Origin: Antedon bifida
Taxonomy: Eukaryota > Echinodermata > Crinoidea > Comatulida > Antedonidae
DNA length: 64,000 nucleotides
Direction of reading: 5' to 3'
Assembly (NCBI GenBank): GCA_963402885.1
Contig: OY727101.1
Location: forward strand, 15,476,417 to 15,540,416
Shown piece after piece: positions 54,132 through 64,000 of the stretch. The notes under the pieces are model-generated. The model was not told the origin of the DNA. It ran no database searches and worked only from the letters and a program-made list of their open reading frames with translations. Positions within the stretch are counted from its first letter, which is position 1; each line of letters begins with the position of its first letter. The translations under genes were made by a program, and so were the position numbers.

Positions 54132-54872
54132 GTACCCCGTTTCTGCTAACAATACTTCTTGGGTGGTCGTGTTAAATTTCATCTTTTTTACCCAAATTGC
54201 CATTCATTTATTTGATCGATAATTAAAAGTCGCAATAAAGGAAGTTTTACGTCTCACTTTCAACAGCCTAGCCCTAGTGATAGAGATGTTGTGAGAGCAC
54301 AGAAAACATCGTAATGGGGACAATTAATTCGTTCCCTCCCCGAGTTATTGTATTTTGCAATGTTGTACTGCTTTCGCAGGCTCTTCAGCTTTGAGTTTAC
54401 TTGCTTTGGAGACAAGTTTATTCCATACTCCTGCTTTATTTTTTTAGAAATGTCTTTATAAATGTGGTTGTCCCTTTTATTACCTTTTAGTTGGTCAGAC
54501 ATTTTAGCTTCCCCACACACATTTATTTAGTAAAACTGTGACGTATTCGCTCCACATTTTCGCCGAATATATCTATACATGTGTGTAAAGCAGCTAACAG
54601 CGACAGACAATAAAAACACGAATGGTGACCTTTTGTCATGTAAAAAAAAAATACGGTATTTTTTATTGGCAGCAGAAACGGGTACAAAAAATACGGTATA
54701 AATTTGTAAATACCGTATTTTATCCACAAATTTTGTGGGGAAAATACGGTATACAAAATACGGTATATTTTTTATGAGCGCAGTTTCTGCTGCCAAAAAT
54801 ATACCGTATATATACGGTATTCAAAAAATACCGTATAATATACGGTATTTAGTTGGCAGCAGAAACAGGGCC
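54132..54872. mobile_element. Harbinger/PIF-like DNA element with ATACGGTAT palindromes
   Basis: The left end GTACCCCGTTTCTGCTAACA faces the right end GGCAGCAGAAACAGGGCC. Both are bordered by TTA (54129-54131 and 54873-54875), a 3-bp duplication as in PIF/Harbinger elements. The right subterminal zone has many ATACCGTAT/ATACGGTAT palindromes, and more lie just outside the left end. It is about 741 bp and carries one short - strand ORF with a Myb/SANT-MADF-like domain. Too short to encode a transposase, so non-autonomous. Confidence 0.7.
54260..54520 (-). pseudogene. Myb/SANT-MADF-like DNA-binding domain fragment in the Harbinger-like element
   Basis: About 86 residues. NHIYKDISKKIKQEYGINLS, then QVNSKLKSLRKQYNIAKY and a SGRERINCPHYDVF tail, match helices 2-3 and the tail of Myb/SANT-like or MADF domains, which PIF/Harbinger elements encode as their second protein. 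The tryptophan-bearing first helix is missing. An internal ATG is present, but the end lacks the usual C-terminal region, so it is probably a remnant. A spliced, longer gene cannot be excluded. Confidence 0.55.
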
Positions 54873-54912
54873 TTAGTTACCAATTAGATTAACCTTTGGG
54901 CATATAATTCAA

Positions 54913-54976
54913 CATGATTTGAACCCAGGATTCTGACATTGGTGGTAGCCGAGCATCTTAACCACAAAGCTACATT
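54913..54976 (-). repeat. tRNA-like sequence, SINE fragment
   Basis: On the - strand AGCTTTGTGGTTAAGATGCT (A-box-like) and CTGGGTTCAAATCATG (B box) are about 35 bp apart, just to the right of the Harbinger-like element. No 3' SINE tail was recognised. Confidence 0.45.
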
Positions 54977-55384
54977 TCACTTGATTAGTTTTACCTGGGT
55001 ATATCAAGGTTATATTTACTGCATACTTATACTATCAATGGCCTAATTTGAATATAATCGTTTCTGAATATTCCCTGCCAAAAATGTCACTTCTTCAGAT
55101 TAGGTAAAGCTTTTAGTATGAATATCATATCAAATAGCTATAAAATTGGTTACTACTACCTATAATGGAATGCTGGTAAAAATATACACAAGTTGTAATG
55201 TGCTAAGCATAAAGCCTGGCCACAGTGAATACTAATAGGAAATTAATCTTTTTTTTTATGTAAAAGAATTTGTAAATTTCTAGTTAGAAATTGTTAAAAT
55301 TGAAATGAAAATATATTCACAAGGGCTAGTGTGTAACTGCATTGTACGGCAACATACAACACAAGTGATAAGTATCCCAACCGG

Positions 55385-55692
55385 CAAATAATAATACCAC
55401 ATTTATATAGCGCCCTTTTCAGTAATCATGCTCAAAGGCGCTTTACAAGCATTATTACCACAGTCATTTTTTGGATCAAACACGTATGGAAACATACTCC
55501 CATAATGCAGCTATAATCAGCACAAAGTTGTGTCTTGATCTAACTGGGTACCAATTTAATACACCTGGGTAGGGAGAGGCAAATGTAAGTAAATTGCCTT
55601 GCCTAAGGATACAAGCAATGTGGCGAGAGTTGGATTTGAACCACGACCTCACGATCGGTAATCCAGCGTCCAACACACTGCGCCACACGACA
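55385..55692 (-). mobile_element. tRNA-derived SINE, near full length
   Basis: The head on the - strand (55690-55618) contains GTGGCGCAGTGTGTTGGA (A box) and GTCGTGGTTCAAATCCAACT (B box), like a tRNA gene. A middle region follows with CTTAGGCAAGGCAATTTACT and a CCTACCCAGGTGTATTAAAT block. The 3' tail is AAGGGCGCTATATAAATG and then GGTATTATT. The GGCGCTATATAAAT tail is also at the end of the LINE fragment at 48145-48300, so that LINE family may mobilise this SINE. Confidence 0.75.
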
Positions 55693-56183
55693 AGTACTCC
55701 AACCATAGTCATTTAACAATTTCAGCTTTATTTCTATTGAATACTTTCACGTAATAGATGAAAAAAAAATACATTGATTTATTTTTGTTACAATAATATA
55801 AAAACACTAGAAGAAAATAATCAAAGCTATACATTTACCTTCACATAAAGACTTATTATGTGATAGTACAATAAAACCACACATGAGGTGTCTCTATAGA
55901 TTTCACCACACAATGTATAACTGTACTGCCGTATTGTAGGGCTTTTAAAATAAGGTAAATGCAGTGAATGGTATCTAATTGGGACTTAAAACCAGGATGT
56001 CTTTATAAAACAATTACATAAAGACTTACACGCTGAAACATTACACAAATGGCTTGGATTTTCACAATGCAAACACTGTAAAAAGATTCAATACAAATAC
56101 TAAAATTCATTTCCCACTGAAGAATATCTAATAGTTTTTAATACCTAATTGCTATACATTCAATCTTTAAAACAGGATGCTAT

Positions 56184-56298
56184 TTAAAGTTCTGTTTACA
56201 CTATGATTTATCAAACTAGTAAAAAAGAAGTGTGATATAGCAAAATATGGTAGTGATATGACATCATCATGTTCATATATGGGCACAATCCACGTTTG
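56184..56298. mobile_element. MITE-A copy 15, right end missing
   Basis: TTAAAGTTCTGTTTACACTAT (one base over the usual end) and the interior AAATATGGTAGTGATATGAC and CATATATGGGCACAATC are present. The right TIR is lost. Confidence 0.7.
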
Positions 56299-59144
56299 AA
56301 CCAATTTGGGACCTTTTCTACAAGACCTTAAACAAAACTTCCCTACAGTATCTACTGTAGGTGAGTTAATAGTAACTTTTTGGTATTTTTTTACCTATAG
56401 TAATAGTATGGTAAACATTAAATAATAAATATCACATTTCCCAATGCGAGCAGTGGCATAACAGCTAACTGGCTAAACTCAGAGGGCCCAGGCCCTTAAG
56501 GGGCACTAGAGTATGAGCAGCCCAGTGTTGGAGGGCCCTTTGGAGTGCTGAACCCAGGGCCCGTCCCTCCTGTGTGTTACAGTATACCACTGAATGTCAG
56601 AACATTATGAACATACTGAAGTCAACATTTACAACTACAGAGATTACTTTACTTGATGCAAAAAAATAAATTAAATAAGTTAACGTTTAGATGGTATAAC
56701 AAAATACTCTGTAACTATTGTAAAACAGCAACTGACATTCAATAAAGGGTAAAACAACAATACTATAAATACTTGCTAAGCTATTACCAATTATGGTAAA
56801 CCATTTAAAGCTGTCATTAACAAAGGAACAGAATATAATATCCAGCTAAAATAACCAATTATAATATTAATTGGAATACTTGTACATGGCGATGTAAAAT
56901 GCAACTGGGTCATAAATTGTTATTATTGAATTAGGCCATGAAGCTATTAATGATTAACAACATTAAGACAGCTATAATTTTGCGAATTGCCTCGTACAAG
57001 ATTTAACAATTACGGAAAAACGTGACAACAACTGGCATAAAACAACGAAATCTTAGTCATCCAGTAGGAACACCATCAAGAAATTTGTCAAAAACTGACA
57101 AATAAATTGAATAATCGGAATTTTGTGTTATGTTGTCAAACTTCATGCGTATAAAAAATACACAAAACCTGATTGCTCTCTTTGCAAGGCCTGTAATTTA
57201 TTTTATCAAATCTCAATCATAAATAACAATTTCTTGGATGGTTGAGGATACCATATAATATTTTAATTATTTTTTGGAGGTATATTAGTACTAACTATAC
57301 ATGTACAATACTGTAGTGTGTAGCAATGAACTTGTACAAAAGTATGACTTGAATCAGAGCTTTGAGAATTGACAATTTGTACAAAAATGAAAAACATAAA
57401 ATGAAAAATGTAACAATAATATTATTACCGAATGTAATACAACAATAAAAATGTATAAATACATTCATTCACAAACATGTTGTGTCATTTCTTGGAGTAC
57501 TGTATGTACAGTAGGACATGTCCTAAACCATAGATAATATCTCTATGCCTAAACTAATGTTTTATGATTATTAGTGCAAATTTTCAGTAAAACTAAAACC
57601 TAAAGTTTGAGTGAAAAGAGTTAAAATACTTACAAAAGTCAGTAAAACTATGTCTCTCTCTCTCTTACAATAAATAAAATCAAAGCAGAGATACTTCAAA
57701 TAATCACGACAAAAGCTGATGTCACTCTGTTCTAGTTATCATTGTATTGTGGGATTTAAAACTGACAATAATCAGGAAGGATATTGGGAAAGAATAGCAA
57801 ACAGGAATATAGAGGAAGTGATTGATCAACTACCTGAGCTTGTTGACCTTTGAACCACAAACCAGTATTACTTCCTGATTGGCTACTGAATATCAATAAG
57901 TCTGACATAAGTACAAAATATGTCTTTAAAAAAACCACCACTTTTTTCAGTCTATTGATGTAATTTGAGTAATTTTTTATTAATAAACAACACTGAAAAT
58001 TGAATAATAGAAAATTTAGTTTTATTAGCGGATGAAGAATAAGAGTAAAATAATAAATAAAAGTTCCTAAAAATATCTGTGGTTTCAGTATGGTTATATT
58101 ATTGCATCCTATTGTTTGCTGTTTGTTTAAATTGTTTTGTTATTTTGTGTGTGGTTTTCTATTGTTTCCAAGTACTAAAGATTTTACATGAAGTGAAGTT
58201 TACTTTGCTTTTTCTCTATTTCACGACACTTTACAATAGCACTAGAGAGCCTATTCCTGCTGTATAGATAATAATATTAAATGATTTTTATATCGTTTGT
58301 ATTGCTCTCTTAAAAAATTGTGTAATCACCCTTTGTAAAGAAACATCCTACTGTAGTACATTACTGTATTAAGATGTTGCCACTCATTCTCATCTTGGTT
58401 GCTCAGTACCTCAATAATAATAGCATTACACACAGGTCAGTCCTAGGTCAATGGTATTGATCGTGTCACTTTAGTACACCTTGCCATATGCCACGTTCAA
58501 CACATCTAATCAAACTAATATTCATTTTATGTTATAATTCAATTTACAAACCGATCTTACAGTTCCAAAGCAATCGCCAAGCAATTAATGCTGTGAGTTA
58601 AGTTACGCCAATTATGCTGTACCAATAATAAGAAGAGATCATTACAATTTATCAAATAGAAGGGACATAAAAGAAGTGATGTAAAAAACATGGGTGAAAA
58701 TAGCTACTTGTATTTTTATATTCTATGTTTCAAACCCTGTAACAAATTAGTCTGATTTTACTGATGGTGTTTTATTTTCCCCTTTTTCCATTATTGTAAA
58801 AAATTAATTAATTAATTGATAATGTCCCATGTGTTTTCTGGGACCATAGACTCTAGTAGTAGGTAGGCGGGCGCAATAATCAAAGTTGAGATAGGCGTAA
58901 ACAAGTTTAAGGCTTTCCCAGTTAAAGGTGTCTTGTAACTTGTATTTTGTTTTTTTATGGAAATAAAGTGATTTGAATTTGAAACAAAAAATGCAACTAA
59001 AATGTAGAGTTGGTCAATCCATATACCTGAAATTTAAATTGACATGTAAATTACAGGTACAGTATATATCTGAGGATTAACTATGCAAATCACAAGTTGG
59101 AGATGTTCAACAAAAAAAAACCAAAATCATAGACATACAGTATC

Positions 59145-59269
59145 TAATGCTCTGTCTACACTATCAAACTGTATGTCACAAAAAAAATGTGATGTACTCA
59201 TATGGCCAGGTTGATATCACTACCATATTTGGGCACATAACACTTTTTTGTAGTGTAGACAGAGCTTTA
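59145..59269. mobile_element. MITE-A copy 16
   Basis: TAATGCTCTGTCTACACTAT at the left and GTAGTGTAGACAGAGCTTTA at the right, with a short interior. Confidence 0.85.
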
Positions 59270-59719
59270 CAGTTTACACTTACAGCAATTTTGAACTGTA
59301 TTTTCAATTACCTAACAATTATACCAGTTTTACAAGACAACTTACCAAGATCAGTATCTAATCAAACAGTGCTAACTTGATGCAGATTAAAGGATACACC
59401 TGACGTAGATGTACTGTACTGATTTCTGTCTAACGATGGCCACCGATCTTATAATGGCTTATATTTCGATTAACTTGCAAGCTAAACGTGCTGTCTTTTA
59501 AGTTGTCAGAGTATTATAACCATGTGTTTCATGTCAGAGATTTTTGTATTGCGTGACAAACAAGTTACATATATTTTGATGCATGGCATAAGAACTTACA
59601 GGTTACTTTTATAAGATTATTTCTAAATGGATGAAAGCTGGTAATATCTAAACGTAGAGTAGTAGTTGTTGTAAATTGTGGGATATATAGTGCCAGGTTA
59701 CTACAGGGAGTACAAGCTT

Positions 59720-59885
59720 TAAGCTCTGTTTACACTATCAAACTTTATGTGACAAAAAAATGTGATGTACCCATATGTGGACATGATGATGCCATATTAC
59801 TACCATATTTAAGCATATCACTACCATACTAGGGCATATCACACTTTATTTTGTCAAACTAGTTTGATAGTGTAGACAGAGCTTT
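59720..59885. mobile_element. MITE-A copy 17
   Basis: TAAGCTCTGTTTACACTATC at the left and GATAGTGTAGACAGAGCTTTA at most at the right, with a full interior including two ATATCACTACCATA units. Confidence 0.88.
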
Positions 59886-61113
59886 AGAATACCAAAATAT
59901 TATGAGTAGCACGATCTATAAGATTATCGAAAAAATAAATTTCATCTGGTAGGTTATTCTTTTTTAGAACATCTTTTCAAATGGGACATCAGTTATTAAA
60001 CGCAAGGACGATTATAATTTACATTTATTTAATTTGTTTATTTCCCAAACAAAGGAGCACAAAGATTGCAAAATGGAAAAAAAAATTATCATTAGCTAAA
60101 GGGTTGAATGTCTTGGAGAAGTGGTGGCTAAGCATGTATGAAATTGCTATTAATAATAACACTCTCAGAGTGACAAGTAAGATGTAAAGTAAATAAAGGT
60201 TACAAGCATCACACATCTATCTATTGGATGCTTCAGACCATACAATCCCTGGAGATGACCTAATCTACGCTTGATTAGGCCGACAGAGATGTCAACGTAC
60301 CTTGACAATTAATTGATCAATCAGGTTACAGTACTTTCTAAATGTATATTAAAAATGTTAACGAAGTCAAACTGATTAATTTCTAAAAGCTGTTGGTGAA
60401 TACTACACTGACGACACGGATGAAGTTACACCTCCATTGAACACAAGTTTTAGGGTGGGTTTTTTTTAATAACTAGGGTAAATGCAGTAGCCTACAGTAA
60501 ATAAATGAACATTTTAACAGTATTCCAAATTTTGTGTTGTTTGATACAACCTTATGCACTTGTTATTGTATCCATGACTCCTGAGGATCGTATAATGGGT
60601 CGACTCATACAATTTTTCAACAACATTTCTACTACAAAAGCATAACAATAATTAAAGAAAGGATATTTATTATCTACTACCTTATGAGGATGAATGCTGG
60701 GAGCTATGACAATAAATAATATTCTGACTGGTTGAATGATAGGTCAATGGTCAGTTAATAAAATGAATGCATACAACCTGTTATCAAGTTTTGGAAAATT
60801 ATGGAAAACAACACATGAAGACATTATAAACAAGTGAGTGGCATTCACACACAAAGGCGTACGATACACCAGCCTTATGCTGTACATGTGAACATCCTAA
60901 CTCGCATCCAGTTCCTTCTATGGTTTGGCATTTATCTAGTGAATGATTTGATGACAAATATGGTGAAAGGCAAGTCTAAAAACCAATGCTACCTTCAATC
61001 AACAATACATTTTTCATGATAATTAACAAGTACTCTATCTGTACAAGGTTTTAACATGGCATTCACCAGTTATAAGTAACAACACCTGAGTTCAAGCAAT
61101 GGCATTCAGGTAA

Positions 61114-63828
61114 GGGGCCGTCCAAAAACTAATTTTCCGCGAGTTCCGCGATTATATACTCTATTACTTACTCAACCATGAAAGTGAACGTCTCTTGCGG
61201 TAATGAGGCAAAATCATTCAAGCTTGATTTTCTCGCGGAACTCATGAATATTAATTAATATCGCGAGACTCGCGGAAGCCTTGCAATATCGCGGAACTCG
61301 CGGAAGTATTGCCGATACTGGAGAATATAGTGTTAACTCGTTTGTACGCTTTGGCGGCCAGGTATTACGGTAATTGATTTTTACGGAAGAACAAATTATA
61401 TTTCAATATTGTTTACAATTAGGCCAAATAAAAAACATACTTGTTAAGCGTCACCGCCCGCTCCTGATTATCCAGCCGCCTCTCTTTTTATTTTAGCAGG
61501 GCTCGAAATTCACGCTAGCAAACTAGCATTTTGCTAGTAGATTCTTCATAATTGCTAGTTGAAATTTCAAAACTAGCAAATATGTTTGCTGGGCTAGTGT
61601 AATTTTTGATTAATACGTACTTTTTAGCTTAGCCACGCTAGCCGCCGATCGCTCTATGTCGACAACGGCAATTTGGTGAAAACAATTGTTTCATTTACAC
61701 GCCGCCGATTTACGTCAAGAAAACGCGAATAGCACCGTGAATCATGTAATGTGGTAAACAGCAAGCTTTTCCCCCCAACACATTAAATCACGTGCATTTA
61801 GTACGTCGCTGAGATTACATCATCAGTCACGTGATTACAGAATACGCGATTATCAATTTAGGGATTTAACGAAATAAATATTTTGCCTACACAGTGGTCG
61901 AAGCGCGTTTTTTATAGGTTCGTAAATAGGAAACACCCCATACATAATGGACTCTACCAATTTTGTTTACGATGATCTCGAGATCGGCACACCACGAGGT
62001 CCTGTTGGGCGATGGGTTTTCTTATGCCTGGTTTACCTGTGGAATAATTACACACACTTTTCGTATCACAACTTTAAATACTGATTTACACAGCAATTGG
62101 CAAAGGATTCATCAAAGAAGAATGAATACGTTGAATAAAAATTCACTTAAGAAATGCCGTAAGCTGTTTTCAAACTATAAATCAGCCCACTGTTTAGTAT
62201 TATTGAGACCAACATCACGGTTCTCGCGATAGAATAGGGAATTTCCTGGATAGATGAGTCGAGCGAGAGACGGCGGACCATGGCCGATGAGTGAGGCGGG
62301 GGTAGCAGCTTGGACGGATTAGTTAGCCTAGGGCCTACAATTTCGCTCGGTGGCAATTAAATTTAATGTTTTAATTACGTCTGGATATAAACAATACAAA
62401 ACTCAATTTTGTCATCGGCAATAATATTTCATACATAGTCAATTTTGTTCTGTTTCGCATTTTAAAAGTTTGACGTTTCGTCCTAAAAAAAAGTGGGCCA
62501 AAACGTCCATCGCGCAAAAAATATACCTCCATAAAAAGTTTTTAAAAAAATAAAAAAACCAAAAATATTTTTGTGAACTCTTGACAAAAGAAAAAACAAA
62601 ACAGTTTGAAGGTATTAAAGCATAATCTTTTATTTTTACAGTAGTTACAATTATTTTAAGAACGATATAGTACATAAGTACAATGCATGGTATAAACTAT
62701 CGTACACAATACACAGAATCCACTCTCAGTCGCAGCAACTTTGATCATAAAAATATATAATATTTTGTAATCGTATTCGTTTCCTTCGTGCGTGTTATAC
62801 CTACTCAACGGCGAATATAAATTTCCCACGTTGTAAATGAACGTAGAGACACGATCCAACACAATGAACTAGGCCAACTAATAAAAATAATATAGCGAAC
62901 GTCCAGTCGATCCAGAAACGATCCCGACAAAAAAGATCGTAAACAATTCATTCTAAATATAGTATCAGAACGTTCAGTCGGTCGCTCAAAAGGACTGCCG
63001 ACAGAAGACCGTAATTATACAGACCTAGTTTTTTTTGGTCACATGGCATGAAACACGATACTCTCTGTTTACCGCAACCTCTCGCATGTTTTTTTTTCAA
63101 CTCGGTACAGGGGTGGCTAATTAAGATCGTGTACCTGGATTTTGTGTCACATGACATGAAACGTAATATAATACTCTTTTAGCTGCTCTAAACTGTTCCC
63201 ACGATTCACATGTTTTTTTCCCTCCATCCAAATTCTAGTCGGGCATTTTCTTTACACATGTATTTAATAATTATTAAAAGGTCTATCTTAAATCTTAACA
63301 TGGAATATATATTTATTTTGCATATTTTATTGTTGGTGTCCTAGCCTAGGTGTCGTTGTTTTTTATAATTCGCTAACAAAAGGTAGGATTAAATCATTTA
63401 TAGTGTAGGCCGCCAAAACAATAATAATTATTATTATACTACTGTATGACGTGGGCTTTACTCCATGGTACTACTAACTAGACTGGGCTAGCTGACATAT
63501 CGGCTAGCTGGGCCTAGGAGGGATACTACTGTATACAAGATTATCGTCGTAAAAGGACCTAGTTGATTCATTAGTTCTGAATGTAATGTTTTTCCGTTTT
63601 AGCCTAGTCGTAGTTCCTGGTACATTGTAAACATTTAATTAGGCTCCCCGCGGAACTCGCGATATGTGGGCGGCAACATTTTGATTGTTTATATGAATAT
63701 TCATCAATTGCGTTCCGCGAGCATTCCGAATGAATATTTTTGTATCGCACGTTCCGCGGAAATGAGGTTCAATGAACTATGAAGGTAAAATCGCGGAACT
63801 CGCGGAAAATTAGTTTTTGGACGGCCCC
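61114..63828. mobile_element. 2.7-kb TIR element with perfect 40-bp ends and TAA duplication
   Basis: The left end starts GGGGCCGTCCAAAAACTAAT and continues TTTCCGCGAGTTCCGCGATT. The right end is its exact reverse complement for about 40 bp. TAA borders both sides (61111-61113 and 63829-63831). Subterminal zones (61,200-61,320 and 63,650-63,790) repeat the CGCGGAACTCGCGG motif several times. No transposase or other conserved protein is recognisable inside, so it looks non-autonomous. The 3-bp TAA duplication suggests PIF/Harbinger or a related superfamily; this is not proven. Confidence 0.85.
61498..61605. mobile_element. possible hAT-type terminal fragment nested in the TIR element
   Basis: CAGGGCTCGAAATTCACGCT resembles the terminal sequence common in animal hAT elements. 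It is followed by repeated CTAGCAAACTAGCA-type words that can pair with each other. No matching second end was found nearby. Confidence 0.35.
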
Positions 63829-64000
63829 TAAAGATCAAGGCAATAGCAATTTTAAAGCAAAATGATAAATGTTGATGATTAAATTGGATGTCTTTTTGGT
63901 AAGCTATTTGACATAAACTAAAAATGTGTCAAAATTAAAAGGTATTTTTCATGGATGACAAATGTTAACATTTTTTAACATCCAAATGTAATTTAAAACT

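Larger units (their letters stand above)
55693..61113. other. gene-poor AT-rich region
   Basis: No conserved coding sequence. It contains MITE-A copies 15-17 (listed). Near 58,900-58,990 the string GGAAATAAAGTGATTTGAAT could be an old retroposed 3' end. TACTGTA/TACAGTA words remain frequent. Confidence 0.4.

Noticed and set aside
55618-55690. A functional tRNA gene on the minus strand
   Set aside because: A and B boxes are present, but they are attached to a SINE body and 3' tail, and the cloverleaf pairing is imperfect by eye. A SINE head is more likely.
59981-60187. A 68-codon ORF resembling a small basic protein
   Set aside because: No recognisable domain, AT-rich codons and no conserved neighbours; not supported.
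61963-62232. An 89-codon ORF inside the 2.7-kb TIR element as a possible transposase fragment
   Set aside because: No DDE residues, helix-turn-helix or zinc motif could be recognised in it.

Overview
The window looks like nuclear DNA of a marine invertebrate animal. It is AT-rich, its genes are split by GT-AG introns, it carries many miniature transposons and tRNA-derived SINEs, and its recognisable proteins are closest to vertebrate ones. A non-vertebrate deuterostome such as an echinoderm is my best guess, but nothing here fixes the taxon.

Layout. 1-2.4 kb: 3' two-thirds of PSMD8 (proteasome lid subunit Rpn12, + strand). 2.4-20.3 kb: a large palindromic satellite whose monomer (about 190 bp) is made of two nested inverted repeats. 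At 6,994-14,234 the array is opened by a roughly 7.24-kb island of unrelated sequence. The array stops and restarts at the same point of the monomer, the palindrome centre. The island carries one intact multi-exon gene (- strand, 8,043 to at least 12,604) for a DUF6729-type protein with a DDE/RNase-H-like transposase signature. 20.9-27.1 kb: complete PSMC6 (Rpt4, - strand, 11 exons, 389 aa). 27.4-28.2 kb: intronless DNAJC27, divergent from PSMC6 across a 229-bp shared promoter. 28.2-31.3 kb: intergenic. 31.3-52.9 kb: an ASPP-family gene (TP53BP2/PPP1R13B type, - strand, 9 coding exons, 1,159 aa) with introns of up to 11 kb. 52.9-64 kb: no conserved gene, but a Harbinger-like element with a broken Myb/SANT-MADF-like ORF, a tRNA-derived SINE and a 2.7-kb element with 40-bp perfect terminal inverted repeats.

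Seventeen copies of one TA-flanked MITE family (ends GCTCTGTCTACACTATCAAA) lie between 21.9 and 59.9 kb, mostly in introns, and none is in the satellite. One abuts an ASPP exon and supplies most of its splice donor. PSMD8 and PSMC6 belong to the same complex (26S proteasome regulatory particle) and face each other tail to tail across the satellite. The other genes have no evident shared pathway. Splice sites were assigned by eye from GT/AG, reading-frame continuity and remembered family sequences. No transcript or database evidence was available.
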